64,000 bases of DNA from Bacteroides faecium (GCF_012113595.1 NZ_CP050831.1:6138001-6202000), one strand, 5' to 3'; shown: positions 15,921 through 24,943, counted from the first letter of the stretch. Notes: a model not told the origin generated them from the letters alone. Numbers and translations are program-made.

Positions 15921-16695
15921 GGATACTTTTGCTCATTAATTTATATATTTCCTGTAATGCCGGCGAGTCTGCCAGCATGGCAAGATGATTGCTTATCACA
16001 TTTTCATCATAACGCACAGCCGGACCGGTTTGCGCATCACGGGGTGCCAGTTCGTGTACCTTACGTGCCGTTTCATCAATCAGCGGAAGCATGACATCAA
16101 AAGGCAGATTATATTTTTCAAGCAAATCTGCTGCTAAAGCATACATATGATTGGTGAAGTTACAGATAAAGACTGCCGCGAGGTGAAGGCTCTTGCGTTG
16201 TTCGGAAGTTGCTTCATAGACATTCCCGGAGAGAGTGGCGGCAATTGCTTTCAGTAGTTCCACGTCTTCCGGCCTTTTGGCTTCAATAAAGAATGGTATC
16301 TCCCGGAAATTGACTTCACGCTGTTTGCTGAATGTCTGCATCGGATAGAACACTCCGTAGCGTTCCGCATATCCTTCCCATATACTCATCGGGATGCTTC
16401 CTGCCGTATGTACTAACAAGGCGTTTTGTTTGCCTTCTGTTATTTGGGGCAGTAGTTCCACAAAAGCGGCATCTTTCAGGGATACGATATATAATTGGGC
16501 TTCTTTGGAGATTTCCTGTAAGTCGGTTGTATATTCCGCTTCCACTTGTTCGGCTAAGGTGCGGGCGGATTCCTCAGTCCGGCTATACACTTGCACGATA
16601 CGGAAGCCTTTATGATAAAGTGCTTTTGCCAGGTTGGTAGCCAGGTTTCCGGCACCGATAAACACAATCGGGGTATCTTCTATACTTCTATTCAT
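15901..16695 (-). CDS. Rossmann-fold DUF2520 oxidoreductase-like protein
   Basis: A 264-residue protein with an N-terminal NAD(P)-binding fold, VFIGAGNLATNLAKALYHKG at about residues 11-30, followed by a helical C-terminal half carrying the DUF2520 pattern (HLAAVFICNFTNHMYALAAD). It resembles F420/pyrroline-5-carboxylate-reductase-like dehydrogenases; the substrate is unknown. It sits upstream of the KdsC-like gene with a 20-base overlap. Four 11-bp tandem repeats lie directly in front of its start codon. Confidence 0.88.
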   Translation of the reverse strand: MNRSIEDTPIVFIGAGNLATNLAKALYHKGFRIVQVYSRTEESARTLAEQVEAEYTTDLQEISKEAQLYIVSLKDAAFVELLPQITEGKQNALLVHTAGSIPMSIWEGYAERYGVFYPMQTFSKQREVNFREIPFFIEAKRPEDVELLKAIAATLSGNVYEATSEQRKSLHLAAVFICNFTNHMYALAADLLEKYNLPFDVMLPLIDETARKVHELAPRDAQTGPAVRYDENVISNHLAMLADSPALQEIYKLMSKSIHEHHQL

Positions 16696-16743
16696 CGTTT
16701 CTTTACCGTTTCTTTATCGTTTCTTTATCGTTTCTTTATCGTT
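16696..16743. repeat. Four-copy 11-bp tandem repeat in an operon gap
   Basis: The unit CGTTTCTTTAT (first copy ...TAC) repeats four times and a partial fifth follows. The array fills the entire gap between the small membrane-protein gene (its stop lies in the array) and the ATG of the DUF2520 gene. Copy-number changes would alter the distance between the two genes. Confidence 0.9.
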
Positions 16744-17071
16744 TTGCAATCCAAAATAAAATAATTCCGATAATAAGCAGTGTCAACGGCAGCAAATATC
16801 CTGAAAGTGAACCCAGCAATGACATTACCAGACCGATGTTCATCACCAGCCAAAGCCCCAACAATACGAAGCCAATGGATTTATCGCGCTTGAAAATAAG
16901 GAAACAGATAGAAGCATACAGCAGCATGTTATCCTTATTCATCACCCAAGGCAGGCCGATGGAAGAAAAATGAATCAGTTTATCAATCAGATATAGTGCT
17001 CCAATTACCATAAAGGTAACGGCAGTAGCCATGTAGGTATCTTTGCTATTATTAGCTTTGGCAGCTCCCAT
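16736..17071 (-). CDS. Small membrane protein (LiaF/DUF5668-like)
   Basis: A 111-residue protein with four hydrophobic segments: ATAVTFMVIGALYLIDKLI, an internal LLYASICFLIF, SIGFVLLGLWLVMNIGLVM and LLPLTLLIIGIILFWIA. The arrangement resembles the LiaI/LiaF N-terminal or DUF5668 membrane module, but the match is weak. It begins 2 bases after the nitroreductase stop, so the two are an operon. Inner membrane location is expected. The function is unknown. Confidence 0.78.
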   Translation of the reverse strand: MGAAKANNSKDTYMATAVTFMVIGALYLIDKLIHFSSIGLPWVMNKDNMLLYASICFLIFKRDKSIGFVLLGLWLVMNIGLVMSLLGSLSGYLLPLTLLIIGIILFWIAKR

Positions 17072-17073
17072 CG

Positions 17074-17610
17074 TTATTTTCCTCCGAACTTGTTAATATG
17101 AATTTTCTCCCACTGAAGATGTTCTTCGTTGAAGGGTTTGCGTTCCATTGCTTTGTGCCCGATGGCTATGACGGAAAGAATCTGAAGTTGCAAAGGTATA
17201 TCCAGTATGCCATGTACAAATTCATCGGAAGGCATTCCGGTAGCAGTGAAGCGTTCGCGTACCTGTACCCAGCAGCTCCCCAGCCCGAGGTCTTCTGCCT
17301 GCAACTGTATCATAATGGAAGCAATAGCAGCATCTTCAATCCAGACATCACTCGCCAGCGGGTCAGCCATTACGACAATCGCCAAAGCGGCATCGGCTAT
17401 GAAGGAAGAAGCCTGTTCTTTGCAATGGGACAGTTCTTTCAACATTTCTTTATCATCGACTACCACAAATTGCCAACTGTTACTGCGCTTGGAAGAGGGG
17501 GACATCAAGGCTGATTTCATCAACGTAACAACTTCGTCCTGTGTCAGCTCTTCATCGGTAAACTTGCGCATACTGCGACGGTTCTTTATCAATTCACTGA
17601 AATTTTCCAT
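17074..17610 (-). CDS. Nitroreductase-family protein
   Basis: A 178-residue FMN-dependent nitroreductase-fold enzyme. The N-terminus MENFSELIKNRRSMRKFTDE is the family signature with RRSxRxF, and the middle has SALMSPSSKRSNSWQFVVVDD and, further on, ADDPLASDV-like and EDLGLGSCWVQVRERF segments. I chose the ATG at 17610 because the longer frame to 17820 covers the promoter and has no homology. A -7 box at 17643-17650 predicts a leader of about 26 bases. The reductant is probably NAD(P)H; the substrate is unknown. The small membrane-protein gene follows. Confidence 0.9.
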   Translation of the reverse strand: MENFSELIKNRRSMRKFTDEELTQDEVVTLMKSALMSPSSKRSNSWQFVVVDDKEMLKELSHCKEQASSFIADAALAIVVMADPLASDVWIEDAAIASIMIQLQAEDLGLGSCWVQVRERFTATGMPSDEFVHGILDIPLQLQILSVIAIGHKAMERKPFNEEHLQWEKIHINKFGGK

Positions 17611-17642
17611 ATTGTTTCCGGGTTTCATTTGATTAATAATTG

Positions 17643-17650
17643 CAAAGATA
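17643..17650 (-). promoter_or_regulatory. -7 box for the nitroreductase operon
   Basis: The minus strand reads TATCTTTG. Together with the plus-strand box at 17683 it forms an inverted pair (GCAAAGATAGTGC and GTATCTTTGCAC) within 55 bases. Confidence 0.65.
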
Positions 17651-17682
17651 GTGCAAAACGGGCATAATCGAAAATAAAATAG

Positions 17683-17690
17683 TATCTTTG
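17683..17690 (+). promoter_or_regulatory. -7 box for the small ORF at 17713
   Basis: TATCTTTG lies 23 bases before the ATG at 17713, an ideal distance for a Bacteroides promoter, which supports transcription of that small ORF. Confidence 0.65.
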
Positions 17691-17712
17691 CACTGACAAA
17701 TAATATCATAGT

Positions 17713-17955
17713 ATGAAAAAGCGAATTACGCAGGACGATTACATTAAAGCGAATCGTAAAGCAAGCCGGGAGGCTGAAATCGAGATGTACGGACACCCCA
17801 TTTGTCATAAACGGGTGCACCAGTCAAAGAAAGTTTATAACCGCAAAAAGATAAAGGCAGCTAACAAAGAGCTGCCTTATTTTTTATACTGTTTCCGATT
17901 ATATTTGATTCAAAAAAGCCTGTTTACACAACCCTGCTTAACTCTCCAGTCATAG
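17713..17955 (+). CDS. Small basic protein, C-terminal end uncertain
   Basis: The frame encodes up to 80 residues starting MKKRITQDDYIKANRKASRE, basic and hydrophilic for the first 50 residues, with Cys33 near HPICHKR. The family is not recognised. A good -7 box lies 23 bases upstream. The frame continues through a strong terminator hairpin at 17854-17878, so most transcripts would end before the stop codon at 17953-17955. Residues after about 47 may therefore rarely be made, or the mRNA lacks a stop. The last 25 codons converge on the carbonic anhydrase gene. Confidence 0.5.
   Translation: MKKRITQDDYIKANRKASREAEIEMYGHPICHKRVHQSKKVYNRKKIKAANKELPYFLYCFRLYLIQKSLFTQPCLTLQS
17854..17885. terminator. 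Bidirectional terminator inside the small ORF
   Basis: Stem AAGGCAGCT with AGCTGCCTT (9 bp) around a 7-base loop, followed by ATTTTTT on the plus strand and by TTATCTTTTT on the minus strand. It would end both the small plus-strand transcript and the minus-strand carbonic anhydrase transcript. Confidence 0.8.
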
Positions 17956-18466
17956 AATCAATAATAAATCCGTAGACTTTTACATCTGCCGGAATCAAAG
18001 GATGGCGCACTATAAAATCAACAGTCCCTCTCACCGACTTCTCTGTATCTTCAAAGCCGTCCAACCAGGAATGAAAGTCAACTCCGCAAAAACGCATCAT
18101 GTCGATATAATCAGGATTGATTCCCCGCGCTTTCATTTTTTCAAGCATTTCTTCGCTATGCATATGGCAAGCTCCACAGTCAGAGTGTGCAATCACCATG
18201 ATTTCTTCCACTCCTAACTCAAAAATAGCCACAAGCAAACTACGAATCACACTACCGAAAGGATGGGAAATAACACCTCCTGCATTCTTAATCATCTTTA
18301 CATCTCCATTCTTGATGCCTAATGCGGCAGGCAGCAAAGCTGTCAGTCGGGTATCCATGCAGGAAAGAATAGCAATTTTCTTATCGGGATACTTGTTTGT
18401 AATATACGCTTCATATCCCTTGTTCTCAACGAACTTTTTGTTGTAAGCAAGTATTTCTTCTAACAT
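17924..18466 (-). CDS. Beta-class carbonic anhydrase
   Basis: A 180-residue zinc enzyme interconverting CO2 and bicarbonate. The zinc ligands are visible in CMDTR (Cys and the catalytic Asp-Arg pair) and HSDCGACH (His and Cys). The start at 18466 (MLEEILAYNKKF) is preferred over the longer frame because a -7 box at 18498-18505 would place the longer start inside the promoter. Bicarbonate supply would suit the carboxylation steps of the succinate pathway. The transcript probably ends at the terminator at 17854. Confidence 0.92.
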   Translation of the reverse strand: MLEEILAYNKKFVENKGYEAYITNKYPDKKIAILSCMDTRLTALLPAALGIKNGDVKMIKNAGGVISHPFGSVIRSLLVAIFELGVEEIMVIAHSDCGACHMHSEEMLEKMKARGINPDYIDMMRFCGVDFHSWLDGFEDTEKSVRGTVDFIVRHPLIPADVKVYGFIIDSMTGELSRVV

Positions 18467-18497
18467 AGCTTTTTGTTTTATTTGATATGTAACCATA

Positions 18498-18505
18498 CAA
18501 AGATA
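18498..18505 (-). promoter_or_regulatory. -7 box for carbonic anhydrase
   Basis: The minus strand reads TATCTTTG, about 32 bases before the ATG at 18466. It lies directly after the susD terminator T run. Confidence 0.65.
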
Positions 18506-18508
18506 AAG

Positions 18509-18551
18509 AAAAAACAAGAAAGAGGGATATATCATCACGGATATATCCCTC
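18509..18551 (-). terminator. Terminator of the susC-susD transcript
   Basis: A stem GAGGGATATATC with GATATATCCCTC (18522-18533 and 18540-18551) around a short loop, followed on the minus strand by a T-rich stretch (TTCTTGTTTTTTC). Confidence 0.8.
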
Positions 18552-18602
18552 CTTAAAATTAAAATTTAATCGACATCTATTTTTTTAATAAAAAAGAGCT
18601 TC

Positions 18603-20402
18603 TTAATAATTTGGATTCTGATAATTCACCCCATTCTCTATTACATCTGTAAATGACTGCGGGATAGGGCGTACAGTATGAGTATTGTCCTGAAAATACT
18701 GACCGATATCCGGATTAGTTTGTTTCAAGTATTCCGACGATAGTTTGCCGGTTCTCTTCAAGTCAAACCACCGGGTACTCTCACCTGCCAACTCTCTTGC
18801 CCGTTCATCTAAAATATACTGGATATCCACCGTACCATTATATATAGAGGCTCCTGCCCGGCTACGCACCTTGTTTATATATTTGTTCGCATTAGTTCCG
18901 CCCGTCAGATAAAAATCTGCTTCGGCAGCTAACAAATAAATTTCAGCCATACGCATCGTTATAATTGAAGCATTACTTCCATAACGTCCCTTACTCCAGT
19001 TAGAGACTATGACATTTGTCGTATTAAACTTGGATAAAGACGGATAGAAATAATAAAATGGATTCAAGACACTTTTGCCGTCACTTTGACGAGTATAATT
19101 CATCTTTACCTTTCCATTATTATCATACAAATCTTCAATGTCCACAATCATATAAGGAGCATTTAACTTTTGAGCTTTCAAAGTTGCATAATCAGTTTCT
19201 TCCGAACGGATAATACGAATAGCATCATCGCCTACTTCCAAAGATGTATTGGTTGTCACATTACTAGTCCTGTCCATCTCCTTAATTTTATCCTCAGACC
19301 AGGTAAATTCCTTATTAGCCTTCCATAAGGTTTTGAAAGAAGAAGAATAACGAGGGTCAAGTGTATTATCGGATTCTACATATAAGTCTAATAAATATTT
19401 GGAAGGCATAAATTCTCCTTCAGGATTGCCGCCCCATTGTTTAATTCCATCTTCGGTCTTTTCAATAGCAGGAAAATAATAAGTATTGCAGTAAAACTCC
19501 ATCCAGCTTAAGTTATTCTGCCACTTGTTGACACTACCATACAGGCTACTACAAGCAATGGAAAACATCGACTCTTTATTATTCTGATTGTTGGCATCAG
19601 TAAATACCTCTTCGTAAGAAGGATACATATAAGTACCCAGATTTGCCCCGCCAGCTTCACAATCACGAATCAATTCATCTGCCAAGTCTTTGGCTGCCTG
19701 CAAATAATCGGAACAGCCATATTCTTTAGTTGTCAGATAGGCTTTCACTAAATAGGCTTTGGCGGATTTTCGTAAAGCACGTCCCTCTTCTTCCGGACGG
19801 GATACTGGTAAATAAGTAGCGGCGAATTCCAGGTCAGGAATAATACAGCTCTTATAAACTTCCAAAGGTTCAACCCTGCCCGGAGCCATGTTTACACTTT
19901 CGGTTTTACCAGTAATAAGAGTAACTCCGCCAAATGTTTCAACCAAATTATAGTAATACAAAGCTCTTAAGAAATGAGCCTCTGCAATAGTTGCATTCCT
20001 TACCTCTTCCGACTCCCAATCGATAACCTTATCGGCTTGTGCGAGTGCCAAATTACACGAGCCAATTCCATCATATCCAGAGTTCCAAATACTTTGAGCC
20101 ATATTCAGGTTCATTGCTCCTCCTTCTGCATATTTAAAATAATTAGCATTCGTGTTTGAGTTTTGCTTCGCTGTCCACAAATCAGTACCGGCTTCTGACA
20201 GTTGAATATAAATTTGCTTGCCGTTGAAGCTGCGTTGCAACCCAAAGTAGCAATTGTTAATAGCCAACTGAAAGCCATTCTGTGTGGTCATTAACGACTC
20301 AATATCCGAACCACCCGGATTGTATTCGTCCAAAGAACAGGATGCTCCCCAGAAAATCCAGACTGTAGCTAATAATACATTGTATATTTTTCTATTTTTC
20401 AT
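18603..20402 (-). CDS. SusD/RagB-family outer-membrane lipoprotein
   Basis: A 599-residue SusD-like nutrient-binding lipoprotein. It has a signal peptide with lipobox GASC (after VLLATVWIFW), the N-terminal SusD helices (LMTTQNGFQLAINNCYFGLQ), TPR-like segments (AEAHFLRALYYYNLVETFGG) and the C-terminal ILDERARELAGESTRWFDLK, which is diagnostic. It caps the TonB-dependent SusC barrel and binds the substrate at the cell surface. The start may instead be the ATG at 20411, three codons earlier. It follows susC by 12 bases. No enzyme genes are adjacent. Confidence 0.96.
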   Translation of the reverse strand: MKNRKIYNVLLATVWIFWGASCSLDEYNPGGSDIESLMTTQNGFQLAINNCYFGLQRSFNGKQIYIQLSEAGTDLWTAKQNSNTNANYFKYAEGGAMNLNMAQSIWNSGYDGIGSCNLALAQADKVIDWESEEVRNATIAEAHFLRALYYYNLVETFGGVTLITGKTESVNMAPGRVEPLEVYKSCIIPDLEFAATYLPVSRPEEEGRALRKSAKAYLVKAYLTTKEYGCSDYLQAAKDLADELIRDCEAGGANLGTYMYPSYEEVFTDANNQNNKESMFSIACSSLYGSVNKWQNNLSWMEFYCNTYYFPAIEKTEDGIKQWGGNPEGEFMPSKYLLDLYVESDNTLDPRYSSSFKTLWKANKEFTWSEDKIKEMDRTSNVTTNTSLEVGDDAIRIIRSEETDYATLKAQKLNAPYMIVDIEDLYDNNGKVKMNYTRQSDGKSVLNPFYYFYPSLSKFNTTNVIVSNWSKGRYGSNASIITMRMAEIYLLAAEADFYLTGGTNANKYINKVRSRAGASIYNGTVDIQYILDERARELAGESTRWFDLKRTGKLSSEYLKQTNPDIGQYFQDNTHTVRPIPQSFTDVIENGVNYQNPNY

Positions 20403-20414
20403 AATTCTCATTAA

Positions 20415-23400
20415 TTAAAAGGTTACATTTACACCAAATACAAATCTCTTGGTCAATGGGAAATCCGATGCACCATTACGCTCCGGGTCAAGATCTCTCA
20501 TTAATTCCTCCTTAGCGAAAATAAACGGATCATAAGCGGTAGCATATACACGAAGCTTTTCCATACGAATCTTAGCAAGCCATTTCTTTGGAAGGGAATA
20601 TCCTAAAGTAATATTTTTCACTTTGATATATGAACCATCCATATAAGCCAAAGAAGTGAAGCCGGCATAATTACTTTTTTGCTCGTGAAGTCCCGGACGA
20701 GGCAAATAAGCTCCCTGATTTTCAGGTGTCCAATAGTCGATTCCTGTCGGTGAATTATCCCAGCTTGTAGTCGGGTTATAACGGGTGATAACATCATTGT
20801 TAACCATAAATCCCCAACGAGCCATTACGAAGAAGCTCAGGTCAAAATCACGATAGGTAAAGTTATTCTGAAAACCGAGAATCCAGTCCGGTGTTTTCTT
20901 GCCCAAAATGAAATAATCTGTTTTATTACTGTATGTATGGATGCCTTTATCATTGAATGAACCATCTGTAGCAAGTTTGATATCGCCAGGTTTACAGTTA
21001 TACCGGGCAGCTTCCTCTGCCTCAGCAGTTGACCAAATGCCCGAATATTTATAGTCATAGAAAACACTGATCGCTTCTCCTTCAAATAGTTTTTCATCTT
21101 TCACATCTCCGTCCGGCAAAGAAACGATCTTTTCTTTATTAGCAGTAAAAGTTATATTGGAAGACCATGTAAAATTCTTCTTTACTATATTCTGAGTATT
21201 CAATGATATTTCGACACCTTTATTATTAGTCTCGCCGAGGTTCTGCCATGCTTTTAACGGTGAGCCCCAGCCCGATACTCCTGAAGTAATCGGCATCGTG
21301 CGTGCATACAGCAAATCTTTCGTATCTGTATTGTACCAGTCGAGAGTCAGATTAACTCTTCCATTAAACAATCCCAAGTCAATACCGATATTTGTATTGT
21401 AAGACTTTTCCCAGCCTACATCGGGATTACCATACGTCCCTCCGTATTGGATATGTCCGGCCCCGTTATTCCCGAAACCAACACCGGTAGTATAGGTAAA
21501 ACTTCCTGTTGTGGAAGAATAGGCAGCATCTTTACGACCGGAATTTCCGGTCACACCATAGCCTGCGCGAAACTTGAGATTAGACAGCCAGTCCTGTGTC
21601 TTTTCCATAAAAGCTTCATCACTAATACGCCACGCGATAGCCGCAGCCGGGAAAGAATCCCATTTATGTCCGACAGCCAAATGAGAAACCCCATCCCAAC
21701 GATTAGAGAAAGTAAACAGGTATTTACCTTTATAGCTATAATTGAAACGAAGCGCGTAAGACATCGATTGCGTCTGTGAGAAGCTCGATCTTACTACTAC
21801 TTTTTCCGTGCCGGCTCCCAGGTTATGAAACGACTGTGAAGCAAGTTCCTGCCCCTGTGCATGACTTTCGTTCGCCTCATTCTGATTTTTCGACCAGGAA
21901 GTAATCCCCGTTACACCTAAATTATGGTCTTTAGCCAACGTAAAATTATAAGTCAGCACATTCTCCCATCTATAAGCATAAGAAGAACTGTTATATATCT
22001 CTGCAAGAGGCGCCTGATAACCGGAAGTTATATTGGCAATAGATTTCTTTCCAAAGAAAACCCCATTACGGGCATTATTCAACGTAGTCCCAAGCACTGA
22101 TTTAAAAGTAAGCCCCTTTAATGGAGTCAGTTCCAGGTAAGCATTGCCTGCAAAATAGGTACTACGTGTATTGTTTACGTATTGATCCTTGGCCTCATCA
22201 GCCATCGGATTCACCTTTTCCCCGTCTTTACAATATTCATAGTTTATATTTCCTGCTGCATCATACACGTCACCCAATGGCAGGAAAGTCAATGCATTTA
22301 CAAAAACACCTTGATTACGTGAATTGCTATCGGTATATGTCAAGTTAGTATTGAAACCTATTTTGGCCCAGGAAAAAATAGATTGGTCCAGGTTCAGACG
22401 CATGCTATAACGCTTACGATCATCGTTTTTAATCAATCCTTCTTCATTATTATAATTCAAGGAAGCAAAAATCTTCGTCTTTTCCGTTCCTCCTGTCACT
22501 GACAGGTTATAATTCTGCTGAACACCGTTTTTCCCCATTACTTCGTCTACCCAATCAATCCATTTGCCGGCTTCATAAGCCTCAAGCACTCCCGGTTTAT
22601 TGAAGATTGTAGACATAAATTCCGGATACTCTTCGTTATTTTTCGTCCGCCAGGCTTCTTTTTTCAGATTAACATATTCATCACCAACCATTCCATGAGG
22701 ATATTTGGCAAAGCCACTGATTCCGACATAGGCATCAAAGTTAACTGTAGTTTTTCCTGTTTTTCCTTGTTTAGTAGTAATAATGACAACGCCATTGGCT
22801 CCTGCCGAACCATAAATAGCTGTCGAAGAAGCATCTTTCAGCACTTCAATAGATTCAATATCCGCCGGATTCACTTGATTATAGCTGCCCTGAATTCCGT
22901 CGATAATAAACAAAGGAGTGTTAGAACCGTAAATCGAACGAGTTCCACGCAATTGGATATCCACATCCGCGCCTGCCTTACCGGAAGATTTCATGATATC
23001 CAAACCTGCGACTTTTCCTTGAAGTGCTTCCATAGGATTGTTAACCGGACTCATCGTGATTTCTCCACTTTTAACGGAAGTTACCGCTCCTGTCAAATCA
23101 CGCTTCTTCACTGTACCATAACCGATTACCACCACTTCATCCAAAGCTTGGGTATCTGCTACCATCTTCACATTGACTGGCGCACTGCCAGTAACAGTAA
23201 CCGTTTGCTCTTTATATCCTATATAAGAGATAACCAATTCTTTCTTTCCTACCGGAAGATTGATAGAAAAGTGACCGTCAAAATCAGTAATCGTACCTGT
23301 ACTCGTTCCTTTCACAATAATAGAAACCCCAATCAGAGGCTCGCCATTTTCATCAATAATAGTTCCTTGTACAGTTTTTGTTTGTGTGACAACCTGCACC

Positions 23401-23531
23401 ATAGTATTAGAAACTCCATCTTCCGCATAAACCGAAAAAGACAGAGGGGCACATAATAACGAAAGCCCTAAAATCATAGAAGTACGACAATAGCATGTCT
23501 TCCACGCTTCAACAAATGCATAATCTTTCAT
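20415..23531 (-). CDS. SusC/RagA-family TonB-linked outer-membrane protein
   Basis: A 1038-residue TonB-dependent transporter. After an N-terminal leader with signal peptide (LGLSLLCAPLSFSVYA), a carboxypeptidase-D-like domain (VQGTIIDENGEPLIGVSIIV), then the TonB box-like stretch and plug (EVVVIGYGTVKKRDLTGAV, LRGTRSIYGSNTPLFIIDGI, IEVLKDASSTAIYGSAGANG), and a 22-strand barrel ending in FVFGVNVTF. It imports an oligosaccharide or other nutrient with SusD. No ECF sigma, anti-sigma, HTCS or glycosidase gene lies beside it, so substrate and regulation are unknown. The best -7-like box is TATCTTTA on the minus strand at 23673-23680, one mismatch from consensus. Confidence 0.96.
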   Translation of the reverse strand: MKDYAFVEAWKTCYCRTSMILGLSLLCAPLSFSVYAEDGVSNTMVQVVTQTKTVQGTIIDENGEPLIGVSIIVKGTSTGTITDFDGHFSINLPVGKKELVISYIGYKEQTVTVTGSAPVNVKMVADTQALDEVVVIGYGTVKKRDLTGAVTSVKSGEITMSPVNNPMEALQGKVAGLDIMKSSGKAGADVDIQLRGTRSIYGSNTPLFIIDGIQGSYNQVNPADIESIEVLKDASSTAIYGSAGANGVVIITTKQGKTGKTTVNFDAYVGISGFAKYPHGMVGDEYVNLKKEAWRTKNNEEYPEFMSTIFNKPGVLEAYEAGKWIDWVDEVMGKNGVQQNYNLSVTGGTEKTKIFASLNYNNEEGLIKNDDRKRYSMRLNLDQSIFSWAKIGFNTNLTYTDSNSRNQGVFVNALTFLPLGDVYDAAGNINYEYCKDGEKVNPMADEAKDQYVNNTRSTYFAGNAYLELTPLKGLTFKSVLGTTLNNARNGVFFGKKSIANITSGYQAPLAEIYNSSSYAYRWENVLTYNFTLAKDHNLGVTGITSWSKNQNEANESHAQGQELASQSFHNLGAGTEKVVVRSSFSQTQSMSYALRFNYSYKGKYLFTFSNRWDGVSHLAVGHKWDSFPAAAIAWRISDEAFMEKTQDWLSNLKFRAGYGVTGNSGRKDAAYSSTTGSFTYTTGVGFGNNGAGHIQYGGTYGNPDVGWEKSYNTNIGIDLGLFNGRVNLTLDWYNTDTKDLLYARTMPITSGVSGWGSPLKAWQNLGETNNKGVEISLNTQNIVKKNFTWSSNITFTANKEKIVSLPDGDVKDEKLFEGEAISVFYDYKYSGIWSTAEAEEAARYNCKPGDIKLATDGSFNDKGIHTYSNKTDYFILGKKTPDWILGFQNNFTYRDFDLSFFVMARWGFMVNNDVITRYNPTTSWDNSPTGIDYWTPENQGAYLPRPGLHEQKSNYAGFTSLAYMDGSYIKVKNITLGYSLPKKWLAKIRMEKLRVYATAYDPFIFAKEELMRDLDPERNGASDFPLTKRFVFGVNVTF

Positions 23532-23756
23532 TCATTCTAATTTAAAGTTAATATTAATTATCTCAGTTTTACATAAAAGCAGTTGATTATTACCAATTAA
23601 AAAGACGATTATTATTTTAAGAAGTACTCACTTTTGATACTATATTTCTATTTTTCAGCACATTTTTTCTACTAAAGATAGAAAACTATATTGTCCGTCA
23701 CTTTAAGTATCCCCAACAAAATCTCTATTTTATTGTTGAATGAAGAATAAAAAGTG

Positions 23757-23764
23757 TAAATTTG
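23757..23764 (+). promoter_or_regulatory. -7 box for the FemAB/GNAT-like gene
   Basis: TAAATTTG matches TAnnTTTG and ends only 7 bases before the ATG at 23772, so transcription would start about at the start codon. Confidence 0.5.
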
Positions 23765-23771
23765 TACCTAG

Positions 23772-24770
23772 ATGCCACTTAAACTAACAACATATTATAA
23801 AGGAAAGGATATTCCTGATTTATCAGGAAAGAATACATTCCACTCCAAAGAGCTGTTTCAGATTTATGAAGCAACTCCAGGGTATACACCTTTATTAATA
23901 GTAGCGACAGAAGATGGTAAACCAGTGGCACGCTTACTTGCCGCTATCCGTAAGGCAAAGAGATGGCTTCCATCCTCTTTGGTGAAACATTGTGTGGTAT
24001 ATAGTGAAGGCGAAGCTTTGGATGAAACTCTCTATACCAATAAAGAAAAAGCGGAAGAAGTGTTCGGCGAGATGCTAGAGCATCTTACCCAGGAAGCATC
24101 GCGCACCTGTTTTCTTATTGAATTCCGTAATCTGAATAATTCTATGTTCGGTTACAAGTTTTTTCGAAGCAATAATTACTTTCCGGTCAATTGGTTACGG
24201 GTGCGAAATTCATTGCACAGTATGAAAAAGACTGAAGACCGATTCAGTCCGTCGCGTATCCGTCAGATAAAAAAAGGGCTTAATAATGGAGCAATAGTAG
24301 AAGAAGCACATACCGCAGAAGAAATACGCGATTTCTCACGAATGTTACACAAAGTATATTCTTCCCGCATACGCAGATACTTCCCTGCCAATGATTTTTT
24401 CCGGCATATGAATAGTATGCTAATCAAAGGAAAACAGGCAAAAATATTCATCGTAAAATATAAGGAGAAGATTATCGGCGGCTCTGTTTGCATTTATTCC
24501 GGTGACAGTGCTTTCCTTTGGTTTTCGGGTGGGATGCGAAAGACTTATGCATTGCAATATCCCGGTGTACTCGCTGTCTGGAAAGCTCTGGAAGACGCTC
24601 ACGAACGTGGATTCCGGCATATGGAATTTATGGACGTAGGACTTCCGTTCCGCAAACACGGTTACCGTGATTTCGTACTTCGCTTCGGTGGAAAACAAAG
24701 CAGCACACGCCGCTGGTTCCGCGTCAGTTGGACTTGGTTGAACAAACTTCTAGTCAAATTTTATGTCTAA
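23772..24770 (+). CDS. GNAT/FemAB-like acyltransferase
   Basis: A 332-residue protein with a C-terminal GNAT/FemAB-like acceptor domain: VKYKEKIIGGSVCIYSGD, WFSGGMRKTYALQYPGVLAV and the HMEFMDVGLPFRKHGYRDFV block. Such proteins transfer acyl or aminoacyl groups, for example to peptidoglycan precursors or lipids; the acceptor is unknown here. No signal peptide or membrane segment is seen. The start codon lies 7 bases from a -7 box, which suggests a leaderless mRNA. It is monocistronic, between the divergent susC and the decarboxylase operon. Confidence 0.78.
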   Translation: MPLKLTTYYKGKDIPDLSGKNTFHSKELFQIYEATPGYTPLLIVATEDGKPVARLLAAIRKAKRWLPSSLVKHCVVYSEGEALDETLYTNKEKAEEVFGEMLEHLTQEASRTCFLIEFRNLNNSMFGYKFFRSNNYFPVNWLRVRNSLHSMKKTEDRFSPSRIRQIKKGLNNGAIVEEAHTAEEIRDFSRMLHKVYSSRIRRYFPANDFFRHMNSMLIKGKQAKIFIVKYKEKIIGGSVCIYSGDSAFLWFSGGMRKTYALQYPGVLAVWKALEDAHERGFRHMEFMDVGLPFRKHGYRDFVLRFGGKQSSTRRWFRVSWTWLNKLLVKFYV

Positions 24771-24943
24771 ATGTAATCTCAAGATTGCAAAACGACTTCC
24801 AGTGCTCCCTTCCAGCCATTTTTTATGCTTTATAACCCAACAATTAAATGCAGAAATATTTCTTTATTAGGCAAGAAATGTCTTTCTTTGTGCTGTTTTA
24901 TGCCGTATAAGCACATAATTAAAACCAAATAAAAAGTATAGTT

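Noticed and set aside
22695..23456. 253-codon plus-strand frame opposite susC
   Set aside because: Shadow of the SusC plug region with no family features or promoter.
24771..24943. -7 box for mce
   Set aside because: Only a TTTCTTTG-like stretch near 24886 was found, too far from consensus to claim.
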